DNA of 64,000 nt from an uncultured Clostridia bacterium (lineage in GTDB: Bacteria > Bacillota > Clostridia > Christensenellales > CAG-917), in assembly GCA_934277645.1 (NCBI GenBank), contig CAKQUX010000002.1:307327-371326 (forward strand), written 5' to 3'. The stretch's first letter is position 1; each line of letters begins with the position of its first letter. Below, piece after piece: positions 39,666-47,752 of the stretch. Position numbers and translations under genes: made by a program. Below the pieces are notes generated by a model. It was given only the letters and a program-made list of their open reading frames with translations. It was not told where the DNA came from and searched no databases.

Positions 39666-42600
39666 ATGACGCAAAAAAGAAGTTTAATGTTTATTGTTAT
39701 AGCGATACTTTTCGCAATACTTGCCGCCATAAGCGTGACGGCGATATTTTCCGCAAAGGATTACGCCGATAGCGGTTCATTGCAAAAGGTTGCCGCTGCG
39801 AGCAGCGTTTCGTTTTATGACGTAAAAGCCGCCCCGATTTTTTATGGCGCAACCAAAATAACCATAACTAAGGACGCAGTTTCCGAGTTTTCGACAAAAG
39901 ACAGTCGTTTTCGAGTTTTTGCAAAGGACTATGAGGACGGCGATGTTACGCCAAACATTATATGCGAGTATAACAACGTAAACCCGACCGCAAGCGGAAA
40001 TTATGAAGTCCGCTACTTAGTCAAAGACAAGCACGGCAACAAATCCGAGCTTACCGTACCCGTTACCGTTCTTGACGAGAGCGGCGGCAGATTTGTAGTC
40101 GAAAGGACGGTGTACGCCGTTCCCAAAATGGAAAATTTATCGTTTGTGGGAACTGAGCGTTGCAACCGAGGCGACAGACAAATTTTGGGTATCTATGTGC
40201 CAAAGGACGCGTCGTTTAAGGCACGGAATTTGTCGACAAACGTTGAAAACGATTTCCAAATAACGTTTTTCACGAACACTCGCCGCCAAAATTCTTTTTC
40301 GGCTATATCGAAATCGCCTGACGTTTATGGCGAGATAAAAAATATAAACGGCGGAGTTTCGTATGCCGCCGTACCGCTGATAACTTCGCCGAGATTAAAA
40401 GAAGAAAAGGCAGACGTAACCTACAAAATCGAATTAAGTTATGACAGCAACGTAAAGCCGCTGGATTATTATCATTATAAGGACGACGAACAAGCGTTTA
40501 TAACCGAGTGGAAGAACAGCAAAACCGAGTTTGGCGTTGTAGACGGCGAGGCTATGCTTGTGGTTGTGCCTTTTGGCGACGTTGACAAATTGTCTAATTA
40601 TAAGGCAAGCGGCTACAATGCGCCGTTCGAGTCGCTGGACGCATTTTTTGAATATTACTTAGAAGTCGTAAACAGAATGGACGAGGCGATAGGCTTGTCG
40701 TTTAATCCTACTTCGTGGCTTGACCGCAATTATCGCACCAAATACACTTGCGTGGCGGACAGCGCAATGGCGGGAATAGGCGCATATTATGAAGAAACGT
40801 TTATTGCAGTCGCAAGCAACACAGCCGCACCTTTTTTCCAATACGGCTGGGGAACGTTGCACGAAATAGCGCACGGCTATCAAGGTTTTCTTGGCAGGGG
40901 CAACACGAAAGGTTTGAACCTAGGACTTAACGAAACGGGCAACAACGTGCTTGCCTATTATGTGCAAAACGACAGGTCGCTTTACAAAGGCGTCGATAAT
41001 TGGCTGGGCGGCACGCTGAAAGAAGTCGAGGAGAGCAAAAACGCCTTGCGTTTAAGCGGCGCAGAAGTGTTTGTTACGGGCGCATCGGCTTACGTAAACA
41101 CATCGGAAAAGCTGTACGCCTTAGTCAATTTGTTCAATGCGTTCGAGGGCGCAAAAACTTACGGCAAACTGTTTTCGTATTATAGGGCGACAGCTTATGA
41201 AAAGGGCGTAAACGCATTTACCGTGCCGGACGTTTATGCTAAGTTTTTTGCGGAAGAGTACAGAGCAAACGTCGTGCCTTATCTTAAAGCGTGGAGACTT
41301 GCCATTTCCGATGAAGTGGATATGGAAGTTTTTTCAAAGGAGCTTACGCCTTTTGTCATTCCTGACGATATAGTGGGAAAAGACGGAGCGACAAACATAG
41401 CGCAAAGCGGCAAAATCGACCTGATTTACGGAGCGGTAAAGGAAGCGGACTTAAAGTTGAACGATGAAGTCGATTTGACCGTAAACTTCAACATTGACGA
41501 TTTCAGCGTTATAAACGGCAGAAAGATAGGCTTGTACAAAGACGGCAAACTTGTAAAAGCTGTTTCGATTGACGGCAAAACAATGAAGATAAAAAATTTA
41601 AAAGTCGGTGTTTACGGAATTCTTGTTCCTGCATTCATCGATTACGACGTCAAAAATCCGTCTTTTGTTTTGAAAACAGACGCCGAAAACCGTTTGGAAA
41701 TCGACTATCGCAAAGTCGAAACGGGCAAGATTTTCCACCCTACAAAACTAAGGCTTATGGGAATACGCGGCACGGAGGGCTTTTCGCTCGAGTTTAAAGA
41801 AAACAACACAAAAGCAACAGCATCGCTCGGCGCTGCCGATATGGGCAACCAAAATTCGTACTGGGCAAGCCGCCCCGACGAAGTGTTTGCGTCGGTCACA
41901 GTCCTAAACAACGACGGCAAAACCGTGGCGGAATACGCAATAAAGGGCAACGGATATTTTTTACATCTGACAGGCTTAGAAACCGAACTTGACGTCGAAT
42001 ACGGCTATAAAGTCAAAGTGTTTACTCATAAACCCGAAAACGTAGGTGTATGGTCGATTTATATAGATAAAGAAAAACCAAAAGAGATAGCTCGTTATAA
42101 AACCACCGAGCAAACAACAATTTATGAAATTACAAAAAACGGTTTAAAGAAACTCGGTGAAGAATTCGACGTCGAGCAAGTTTTAGGCGAAGCAATAAAA
42201 GACGAACTTCTTAAAAGACTTGACGACTATGCAAAAAACACGTCGGAAAGCGACGTGAAAAACCTTAGGGTGCAAAAGGATATAAAACGCGAAATTTTGT
42301 CCGTCTACGATATGCTAAGCGAAACCGACAAAAACGAATACAAGGAATTTTTCCGCAAAATCAAATACGGAAGTGCGCCGAAAATAGTCACAAAAGCCGA
42401 CCGCATTGTGATTAAAAAAGGCGAAAAAATAGATTTACGCTCTTTGATTAGCATAACCGACGCAGAGGATATAGTCATTGACAGCTCGGCGGCGAGCGTT
42501 GAAACAAAATTGAATACCGACAAGATCGGCACGTATTCGGTAAAATATAGCGTTTCGGACTATGACAAAAACAACGCAACGGCAACAATAGAAATCGTTG

Positions 42601-42713
42601 TCGAAGGCACTCTAAGCGGCGGCAAGATTGCAGGCATAGCAGTGGGCGTGTTAGCGGCGGTAGGAGTAGTTACCGCGGCAGTAGTTATAGTCATAAAGAA
42701 AAAGAGAAAATAA
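39666..42713 (+). CDS. Membrane-anchored M60-like metalloprotease
   Basis: 1015 residues. N-terminal signal or anchor (7-30), a DUF5011-type Ig domain (about 60-145; FAKDYEDGDVTPN, GNYEVRYLVKDKHGN), then an M60 gluzincin: GTLHEIAHGYQG has the zinc His399, Glu400, His403, and the third ligand Glu423 in LGLNETGNN, fitting HExxHx(8-28)E. A second Ig-like domain (about 915-980) precedes a C-terminal helix and KKKRK stop-transfer tail. M60 enzymes cleave O-glycosylated mucins in gut bacteria, so host glycoproteins are the likely target. AAGGAG ribosome site. The Ig modules probably extend the protease from the cell. Confidence 0.88.
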   Translation: MTQKRSLMFIVIAILFAILAAISVTAIFSAKDYADSGSLQKVAAASSVSFYDVKAAPIFYGATKITITKDAVSEFSTKDSRFRVFAKDYEDGDVTPNIICEYNNVNPTASGNYEVRYLVKDKHGNKSELTVPVTVLDESGGRFVVERTVYAVPKMENLSFVGTERCNRGDRQILGIYVPKDASFKARNLSTNVENDFQITFFTNTRRQNSFSAISKSPDVYGEIKNINGGVSYAAVPLITSPRLKEEKADVTYKIELSYDSNVKPLDYYHYKDDEQAFITEWKNSKTEFGVVDGEAMLVVVPFGDVDKLSNYKASGYNAPFESLDAFFEYYLEVVNRMDEAIGLSFNPTSWLDRNYRTKYTCVADSAMAGIGAYYEETFIAVASNTAAPFFQYGWGTLHEIAHGYQGFLGRGNTKGLNLGLNETGNNVLAYYVQNDRSLYKGVDNWLGGTLKEVEESKNALRLSGAEVFVTGASAYVNTSEKLYALVNLFNAFEGAKTYGKLFSYYRATAYEKGVNAFTVPDVYAKFFAEEYRANVVPYLKAWRLAISDEVDMEVFSKELTPFVIPDDIVGKDGATNIAQSGKIDLIYGAVKEADLKLNDEVDLTVNFNIDDFSVINGRKIGLYKDGKLVKAVSIDGKTMKIKNLKVGVYGILVPAFIDYDVKNPSFVLKTDAENRLEIDYRKVETGKIFHPTKLRLMGIRGTEGFSLEFKENNTKATASLGAADMGNQNSYWASRPDEVFASVTVLNNDGKTVAEYAIKGNGYFLHLTGLETELDVEYGYKVKVFTHKPENVGVWSIYIDKEKPKEIARYKTTEQTTIYEITKNGLKKLGEEFDVEQVLGEAIKDELLKRLDDYAKNTSESDVKNLRVQKDIKREILSVYDMLSETDKNEYKEFFRKIKYGSAPKIVTKADRIVIKKGEKIDLRSLISITDAEDIVIDSSAASVETKLNTDKIGTYSVKYSVSDYDKNNATATIEIVVEGTLSGGKIAGIAVGVLAAVGVVTAAVVIVIKKKRK

Positions 42714-42722
42714 AGCAAAATT

Positions 42723-42835
42723 GTTTTATGAAAAACAACAAACGTTAGTTTAGAAAAATAGTTTTATGAAAAACGACAAACGTTAGTTTAGAAAAATAGT
42801 TTTATGAAAAACGACAAACGTTAGTAAAAAAGCAA
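42723..42835 (+). repeat. 38-bp tandem repeat, three copies
   Basis: Copies start at 42723, 42761 and 42799, each GTTTTATGAAAAAC-ACAAACGTTAG with variable tail. Each contains a tiny frame ATG-AAA-AAC-(A/G)AC-AAA-CGT-TAG. Lies in the 3' untranslated part of the M60 gene, directly before its stem-loop. Confidence 0.88.
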
Positions 42836-42864
42836 AAGCCGATTGCATAGCAATCGGCTTTTGC
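42832..42864 (+). terminator. Stem-loop after the M60 gene
   Basis: 15-bp perfect stem GCAAAAGCCGATTGC/GCAATCGGCTTTTGC, loop ATA. No T-run follows on the plus strand apart from the TTTT in the stem, so it may work as an mRNA-stabilising end as well as a terminator. Confidence 0.65.
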
Positions 42865-43012
42865 ATTCCGATAAACTTATCTTGCGGCAAATGGGCGAAA
42901 CTATATTTGTGTTAGCAAAAATGATACAACTTGCACGAAACGCAAATACCGCTTTTATAAAGCGAAAATATAACTATGTTCTGCATTGCAATTCAACCGT
43001 TTTTGCTTTTTG

Positions 43013-43041
43013 TTGACATATAGTTTTCGATTTGGTAAAAT
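43013..43041 (+). promoter_or_regulatory. Promoter of the HPr-like/surface protein pair
   Basis: TTGACA (43013-43018), 17 nt, TAAAAT (43036-43041). Start site near 43048, leaving a 20-nt leader with GGAGAG. Confidence 0.8.
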
Positions 43042-43067
43042 TTAATAAGAAACAAGTCGGAGAGAAT

Positions 43068-43295
43068 ATGAAATCGATTTTAATTAAACTCGACGTTGCC
43101 GAAAGCGTTAAAAACTTTGTTGCAATAGTTGAAAAATATCCGTTTGAAATTGATTTGCGTTGCGGCAGACACGTTGTAAATGCCAAGTCGGTTTTGGGAA
43201 TATTGAGCCTTGACCTTAATTCGCCTGTGGTGGTTGAAGTTTACACGGACGATTGTCAAGATTTGGTCGGCGAACTTGCGCCGTTTATTGTGTAG
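43068..43295 (+). CDS. HPr-like protein lacking the phosphorylation site
   Basis: 75 residues from ATG 43068, after TCGGAGAGA. The second half matches the HPr fold (GRHVVNAKSVLGILSLDL, then VVVEVYTDDCQDL), but the active-site GLHARP loop with His15 is absent: the corresponding part reads LDVAESVKNF. It is therefore not a PTS phosphocarrier in the usual sense; residues around the regulatory Ser46 position read NAKSVLG, retaining that serine. The gene lies 4 nt before the surface protein gene, so the two form an operon. Confidence 0.7.
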   Translation: MKSILIKLDVAESVKNFVAIVEKYPFEIDLRCGRHVVNAKSVLGILSLDLNSPVVVEVYTDDCQDLVGELAPFIV

Positions 43296-43299
43296 GGCT

Positions 43300-44658
43300 A
43301 TGACAAACGTAAGGGGAAAATTTAATTATTTTGCTTGTGTGGCGGTTGTGATTGTCGCCCTGCTTTTGGTTGCGATTTTGCCTTCAAAAGTTGCGTTTGC
43401 TACAAGCGATATGACTTTTTGCGTTTTATCCTATTATGAGTCAGGTGACAATCAAAACGGCAAAAGTCAAAATAGCAACGGCGGTTATCAAATAGTCGGT
43501 CCAAGCGGCGGCTATCAAAACGGCAATTACCAAATTGTGGAAAATGAAAGCGGCAGTCAAAACGGCAATCAAATTGTGGAAAATGAAAGCGGCAGTCAAA
43601 ACGCCGAGAATGAAAACGGCAATTTAAATCAAAAGACTTTAAGATACAAGGTTTATCTTTTAAAACCGCAAACTTCGGAAAACGAACAAACTTTGGAGAG
43701 CGGACAAATTTCGGAGAATACACAAGGCTCGCAAAATACGCAAGAAGAATTTAGCCGAAATTATTTTGTCGGCGATTATGATAATTTGCAAGACGCATTA
43801 GGTATAGCTAACGAGTTCAGGGATTTTCAACAAAATCAAAACGAAACGGAAAGTATAACCGTAAAAAAGAGAGTCGTGTTTGGCTCTACGCTTGACGAAC
43901 GGACGAACGAGGTTTTGGGCGAGTGCGTTTTCGATAAGAACGAGCCGATAGAGTTTTACTATTCCGACTTGGTGTTGTCGGGAAAAATTACTTCTGCAAA
44001 ATCGGACGTTTTGTTCAAGGTAAGCCGCGCCCAACAGTCAAATTCTGTCTTTATAGCGGACGGACTTAGTTTGTCAAAAGGCAAAATCGAAATCGTGCAA
44101 AACGACAGCTTTGCCGACGTTACGCTTTGCGGCGAGTGCAAGTTGACGCTTTCGACAAATTCGCCGTTTACGGCAGACGGACTTAGCGGCAGCGTTACGC
44201 TTGAATGGCAGGGTGAAAAGGAAGCGGACAAAACGATTGTTGCCTATATAAAAGGCAACACAAACGTTAAGGCAATCGAAGTTGACGGATATTTTGTCAA
44301 ACAAGTTGCGTCAGACAACGGCGCAGTCGGCGTGCTTAGTTTGAAAAAACTGTCGGACGGAAATACGAACAACGGCTTGTCGGATAAAGCTATTGCAGGC
44401 ATTGTCGTAGGCTCGGTTTTGGGCGGTTCGGCGGTTTTGGGCGCAACGGGATTTTCAATATCTTGGTTTGGCGTTAAAAAAAGAACTTGGTCGGATTTAA
44501 TCGACTTCTTTAAAAGACTAAGGAACAGTAAGGAATATAAGATAGGCAAAAAAGCAAGAAAAATCAAAAAGAAAATCGAAAAAAAGAAAAAACGTGAAGA
44601 AAAACGCCGCCAAAAGGAAGCAAGGAAAAACGGCAACGGAATGAATTATTTTAATTGA
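43300..44658 (+). CDS. Exported repeat-rich protein with C-terminal anchor and basic tail
   Basis: 452 residues from ATG 43300; longer in-frame starts overlap the previous gene. Signal helix YFACVAVVIVALLLVAIL with cleavage after KVAFA, then an Asn/Gln/Ser-rich low-complexity region (about 45-145) that includes a 39-bp exact tandem repeat (43531 and 43570; QIVENESGSQNGN). A beta-rich part follows (about 150-365), then a membrane helix (AIAGIVVGSVLGGSAVLGATG) and a tail dominated by Lys and Arg (KKKREEKRRQKEARK). No family recognised. Its overall plan (exported domain, single C-terminal helix) echoes the M60 protein just upstream. Confidence 0.7.
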   Translation: MTNVRGKFNYFACVAVVIVALLLVAILPSKVAFATSDMTFCVLSYYESGDNQNGKSQNSNGGYQIVGPSGGYQNGNYQIVENESGSQNGNQIVENESGSQNAENENGNLNQKTLRYKVYLLKPQTSENEQTLESGQISENTQGSQNTQEEFSRNYFVGDYDNLQDALGIANEFRDFQQNQNETESITVKKRVVFGSTLDERTNEVLGECVFDKNEPIEFYYSDLVLSGKITSAKSDVLFKVSRAQQSNSVFIADGLSLSKGKIEIVQNDSFADVTLCGECKLTLSTNSPFTADGLSGSVTLEWQGEKEADKTIVAYIKGNTNVKAIEVDGYFVKQVASDNGAVGVLSLKKLSDGNTNNGLSDKAIAGIVVGSVLGGSAVLGATGFSISWFGVKKRTWSDLIDFFKRLRNSKEYKIGKKARKIKKKIEKKKKREEKRRQKEARKNGNGMNYFN

Positions 44659-44666
44659 TAAAGTTG

Positions 44667-44695
44667 TTGACATCTTAAACGTGCAGTGTTAAACT
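44667..44695 (+). promoter_or_regulatory. Aromatic operon promoter, leaderless type
   Basis: TTGACA (44667-44672), 17 nt, TAAACT (44690-44695). Predicted start about 44702, which is the A of the leader-peptide ATG. Confidence 0.8.
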
Positions 44696-44701
44696 AAGGC
44701 T

Positions 44702-44767
44702 ATGAAAAAAACAATTATCGCAAACGCATATTATTATTTTTACTTTTATGGCTTCAATAAGTCATAA
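44702..44767 (+). CDS. Tyr/Phe-rich leader peptide of the aromatic operon
   Basis: 21 codons: starts MKKTIIANA, then YYYFYFYGF (44729-44755), ending NKS and TAA. Five Tyr and three Phe among 21 residues is far above chance in this position. It precedes mutually exclusive stems and a terminator, so it works as the sensing frame of an attenuator: stalling at Tyr or Phe codons would uncover the antiterminator. It has no Trp codon, in keeping with the operon, which makes Phe and Tyr but holds no trp genes. No ribosome site except a weak AAGG; the promoter places the start codon at the mRNA 5' end. Confidence 0.85.
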   Translation: MKKTIIANAYYYFYFYGFNKS

Positions 44768-44824
44768 TTTTTGCGTGCGGTAATATAAGCAAACTTTAAA
44801 CCGTTACGTAAGTAGCGGTTTTTT
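44719..44824 (+). promoter_or_regulatory. Attenuator of the aromatic amino acid operon
   Basis: Region 1 CGCAAACGCA (44719-44728) can pair with region 2 TGCGTGCG (44772-44779). Region 2 (44771-44781) alternatively pairs with region 3 (44800-44811) as an 11-pair antiterminator with one bulged T. Region 3 (44798-44807, AAACCGTTAC) pairs with region 4 (44812-44821, GTAGCGGTTT) as the terminator. A ribosome stalled on the Tyr/Phe codons covers region 1 and frees 2 for 3; one that reaches the stop at 44765 covers 2 and lets 3:4 form. A full 1:2, 2:3, 3:4 set as in classical his/phe/trp attenuators. Confidence 0.85.
44798..44824 (+). terminator. Attenuator terminator
   Basis: AAACCGTTAC-GTAA-GTAGCGGTTT, ten pairs with one G-U, followed by six T (44819-44824). 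It lies 20 nt before aroF, after the leader peptide. Confidence 0.9.
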
Positions 44825-44843
44825 AATATAAGGAGAACAGAAT

Positions 44844-45857
44844 ATGATTATCGTAGTTAAAAACGACGGAGAAAAGAAAAGAGTAGACAACCTAACGAAT
44901 TGGATAAAGGGTTTAGGGCTTGATATTCACTATTCAAAGGGCGAGACGAGTACCATTCTCGGAGTAATCGGCGACACTTCAAAGGTGGATATCGACCTTA
45001 TTCGTTCGCTTGACATAGTAGAAAGCGTAACGAGAATTCAAGAGCCGTATAAAAAGGCGAACAGAAAATTTCATCCCGACGATACGATAATCGAAGTCGG
45101 CGGACACAAAATCGGCGGCAATTATTTTCAAATTATCGCAGGGCCTTGCTCGGTGGAATCGGAAAAACAAATAATAGAAGTTGCGAAAGCCGTCAAAGAG
45201 TCGGGCGCGACTTTGCTTCGCGGCGGCGCGTTTAAACCGCGTACAAGTCCGTATGCGTTCCAAGGTATGCGTGGCGAGGGCATAGAGCTTTTACTTAAAG
45301 CAAAAGCCGAAACGGGAATGCCGATTGTAACCGAAATTATGAGCGCAAGTCATCTCGATATGTTCCGTGACGTTGACGTAATTCAAGTCGGCGCAAGAAA
45401 TATGCAAAACTTCGAGCTGTTAAAGGAACTCGGAAGAACCGACAAACCGATTTTGCTTAAAAGGGGCTTTGCGAATACGATTGAAGAATGGCTTATGAGC
45501 GCAGAATATATAATGTCGGAAGGCAACGAAAAGGTCATTCTTTGCGAACGCGGAATAAGAACGTTCGAGCCGATGACAAGAAATACGCTCGACCTTAGCG
45601 CGATACCGCTTCTTAAAGAAAAGACGCATCTTCCTATTTTGGTGGACCCGTCGCACGCAAGCGGTATAAGCAGACTTGTTCCTCCGCTTTCGCTTGCGGC
45701 AGTCGGAGCAGGCGCGGACGGACTGGAAATCGAAGTGCATAACAATCCGTCAAAGGCACTTTGCGACGGAGCTCAATCGGTGACACCTGCGCAATTCGAC
45801 GCGCTCTCAAAAAAAATCAACGTTATGCTTGACTTGGTCGGCAAGCAAAGGGACTGA
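44844..45857 (+). CDS. aroF: DAHP synthase (3-deoxy-7-phosphoheptulonate synthase)
   Basis: 337 residues of the type I-beta class with an N-terminal ferredoxin-like regulatory domain (1-70) and the TIM barrel from FQIIAGPCSVES (metal Cys) through LRGGAFKPRTSPYAFQG, KRGFANTIEEW, RGIRTFEP and LVDPSHASG. First committed step of the shikimate pathway. The N-terminal domain implies feedback control by Phe or Tyr. First structural gene of the operon, AAGGAG site, 20 nt after the attenuator. Confidence 0.95.
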   Translation: MIIVVKNDGEKKRVDNLTNWIKGLGLDIHYSKGETSTILGVIGDTSKVDIDLIRSLDIVESVTRIQEPYKKANRKFHPDDTIIEVGGHKIGGNYFQIIAGPCSVESEKQIIEVAKAVKESGATLLRGGAFKPRTSPYAFQGMRGEGIELLLKAKAETGMPIVTEIMSASHLDMFRDVDVIQVGARNMQNFELLKELGRTDKPILLKRGFANTIEEWLMSAEYIMSEGNEKVILCERGIRTFEPMTRNTLDLSAIPLLKEKTHLPILVDPSHASGISRLVPPLSLAAVGAGADGLEIEVHNNPSKALCDGAQSVTPAQFDALSKKINVMLDLVGKQRD

Positions 45858-45858
45858 T

Positions 45859-46737
45859 ATGAAAATAGGAATAGTAGGGTTAGGTCTTATCGGCGGCTCG
45901 ATGGCAAAGGCATTGAAAGTGGCAGGACACGAAGTTTTCGGGCGTGACAACGACGAAAGCGTATTACAAAAAGCGGTTTTAATCGGCGCGATAGACGACG
46001 TTTTAACCGATGAAATTATAAGCGATATCGACTATCTTATCGTTTCCGTCTATCCGCAAGGTACGATTGATTTGTTAAACGAGCTTGTTCCGAAATTAAA
46101 GGACGGAGCGATTGTGAGCGACTTGTGCGGTTTAAAAAGGAACGTCGTTGCGGAAATGACAAAACTCAAAAAACAATATCCGCAAATTCAATTCGTTGCG
46201 CTTCACCCGATGGCAGGCAAGGAATACTCGGGAATAAAGTATTCTTCGCCGCTCTTATACGAAGGCGCGTCGCTGCTTGCGGTCAACGTCGATTCGCCTA
46301 TCGAAGTGCTTGCGAAAGTCAAATCGATTATGATTGGCGTAGGCTTTAAAGGAATGGTCATCACGACTGCTGACGAACACGACAAGATGATTTCGTACAC
46401 TTCGCAACTTGCGCACATAGTTTCGAGCTCATACGTTCAGAACGAAATGGCAGACGAAATTTACGGTTTTACGGCAGGCAGTTTCAGAGATATGACAAGA
46501 GTAGCAAGGCTCAATCCGAAAATGTGGACGGAACTTTTGACGGACAATCGCGACTATCTTTTAACCGAACTTACAGACCTTATAAGACAACTAAACGAAT
46601 TTAAAGAGTGCCTTGAAAATAACGACAGAGACAAACTTTATGAAAAACTCAGCCGCGGCAACGAAATCAAATGTGATATCGAAAGCGGAATAAGACAAAA
46701 AACCAAGGAGCGTTTCGACAATGGATATAACGGTTAA
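45859..46737 (+). CDS. tyrA: Prephenate dehydrogenase
   Basis: 292 residues from ATG 45859, 1 nt after the aroF stop. Rossmann motif GIVGLGLIGGSMAKAL, then ALHPMAGKEYSG (catalytic His), HDKMISYTSQLAHI and FRDMTRVARLNP, all typical TyrA. It oxidises prephenate to 4-hydroxyphenylpyruvate for tyrosine. No ACT domain is fused. The next gene's ribosome site (AAGGAG) lies inside its end. Confidence 0.94.
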   Translation: MKIGIVGLGLIGGSMAKALKVAGHEVFGRDNDESVLQKAVLIGAIDDVLTDEIISDIDYLIVSVYPQGTIDLLNELVPKLKDGAIVSDLCGLKRNVVAEMTKLKKQYPQIQFVALHPMAGKEYSGIKYSSPLLYEGASLLAVNVDSPIEVLAKVKSIMIGVGFKGMVITTADEHDKMISYTSQLAHIVSSSYVQNEMADEIYGFTAGSFRDMTRVARLNPKMWTELLTDNRDYLLTELTDLIRQLNEFKECLENNDRDKLYEKLSRGNEIKCDIESGIRQKTKERFDNGYNG

Positions 46738-47752
46738 CGCTTCGACGCCGTACAAAGTTATGGTCGGCTCGAAAGGCGTAGACAGATTAAAAAACTTCAT
46801 AGACGAAATAAAACCTGTAAAACCGCAAAAGATTTTGCTTTTTTCGGACAGCAACGTTTTTAAACTCTACGGCAGTCAAATGATTGACAGGCTTGGCGGT
46901 TACACGGTTGTGCCTTACGTCTTTAAGGCAGGCGAAAAGCGCAAAAGAATGAAAACCGTTTTAAAGGCGTTGAATCTTATGGCTAAAAACGAGTTTTCGA
47001 GAAGTGACTTGGTCCTTGCGTTAGGCGGTGGCGTTGCGGGCGATATGGCAGGCTTTACCGCATCGATATATATGCGCGGCATAAAGTGGATAAACGTTCC
47101 GACAACATTGCTCGCTATGATAGACAGCTCTGTCGGCGGCAAAACGGGAGTAGACTTAAGTTGCGCCAAAAATATGATAGGCTCGTTTTATCAGCCGTCG
47201 CTTGTTGTTTGTGACAACGACTTTTTGAATACGCTTCCGAAAGACGAATGGAAAAACGGAATCGGAGAAGGAATTAAGTATGCGATTTTAGACGGCGAGA
47301 TACTCGAACTCGAACTGGGACTCGACAGCGAAAACGCCGCTCGATTTGTAGACAAATGCGTTCGCATAAAAAAACGCATAGTCGAAGAAGACGAAAAGGA
47401 ATCGGGAGCAAGAATGTTTTTAAATCTCGGTCATACTTACGGACATGCCGTCGAAAAACTCAGTAAATATAAAATTCCGCACGGCATTGCCGTCGGCGCA
47501 GGACTTAGATGGATAATCGACGTTGCAACTGCTACGGAAGTTATGGAAGAAGGCGAAGACGACGCAAAAATGGTCGCGCTTTTGGACAAATACGAAATGC
47601 CGTATATAAAGTATAAAAAAGAAAAAATGATAAAGGCAATCTGGTCGGACAAAAAGAGAAAAGGCGACAACATATCTCTTATTATTCCGTCCGGTTTCGG
47701 AAATTGCGGAATTGTGGAATTTGACAAAAAATCGGTCGAGGATTTGCTTTAA
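46721..47752 (+). CDS. aroB: 3-Dehydroquinate synthase
   Basis: 343 residues, with ALGGGVAGDMAGFTAS, PTTLLAMIDSSVGGKTGVD and the metal-binding LNLGHTYGHAVEKLS. Makes dehydroquinate from DAHP, NAD-dependent. Overlaps tyrA by 17 nt and its stop overlaps the aroA start (TAATG). Confidence 0.95.
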   Translation: MDITVNASTPYKVMVGSKGVDRLKNFIDEIKPVKPQKILLFSDSNVFKLYGSQMIDRLGGYTVVPYVFKAGEKRKRMKTVLKALNLMAKNEFSRSDLVLALGGGVAGDMAGFTASIYMRGIKWINVPTTLLAMIDSSVGGKTGVDLSCAKNMIGSFYQPSLVVCDNDFLNTLPKDEWKNGIGEGIKYAILDGEILELELGLDSENAARFVDKCVRIKKRIVEEDEKESGARMFLNLGHTYGHAVEKLSKYKIPHGIAVGAGLRWIIDVATATEVMEEGEDDAKMVALLDKYEMPYIKYKKEKMIKAIWSDKKRKGDNISLIIPSGFGNCGIVEFDKKSVEDLL

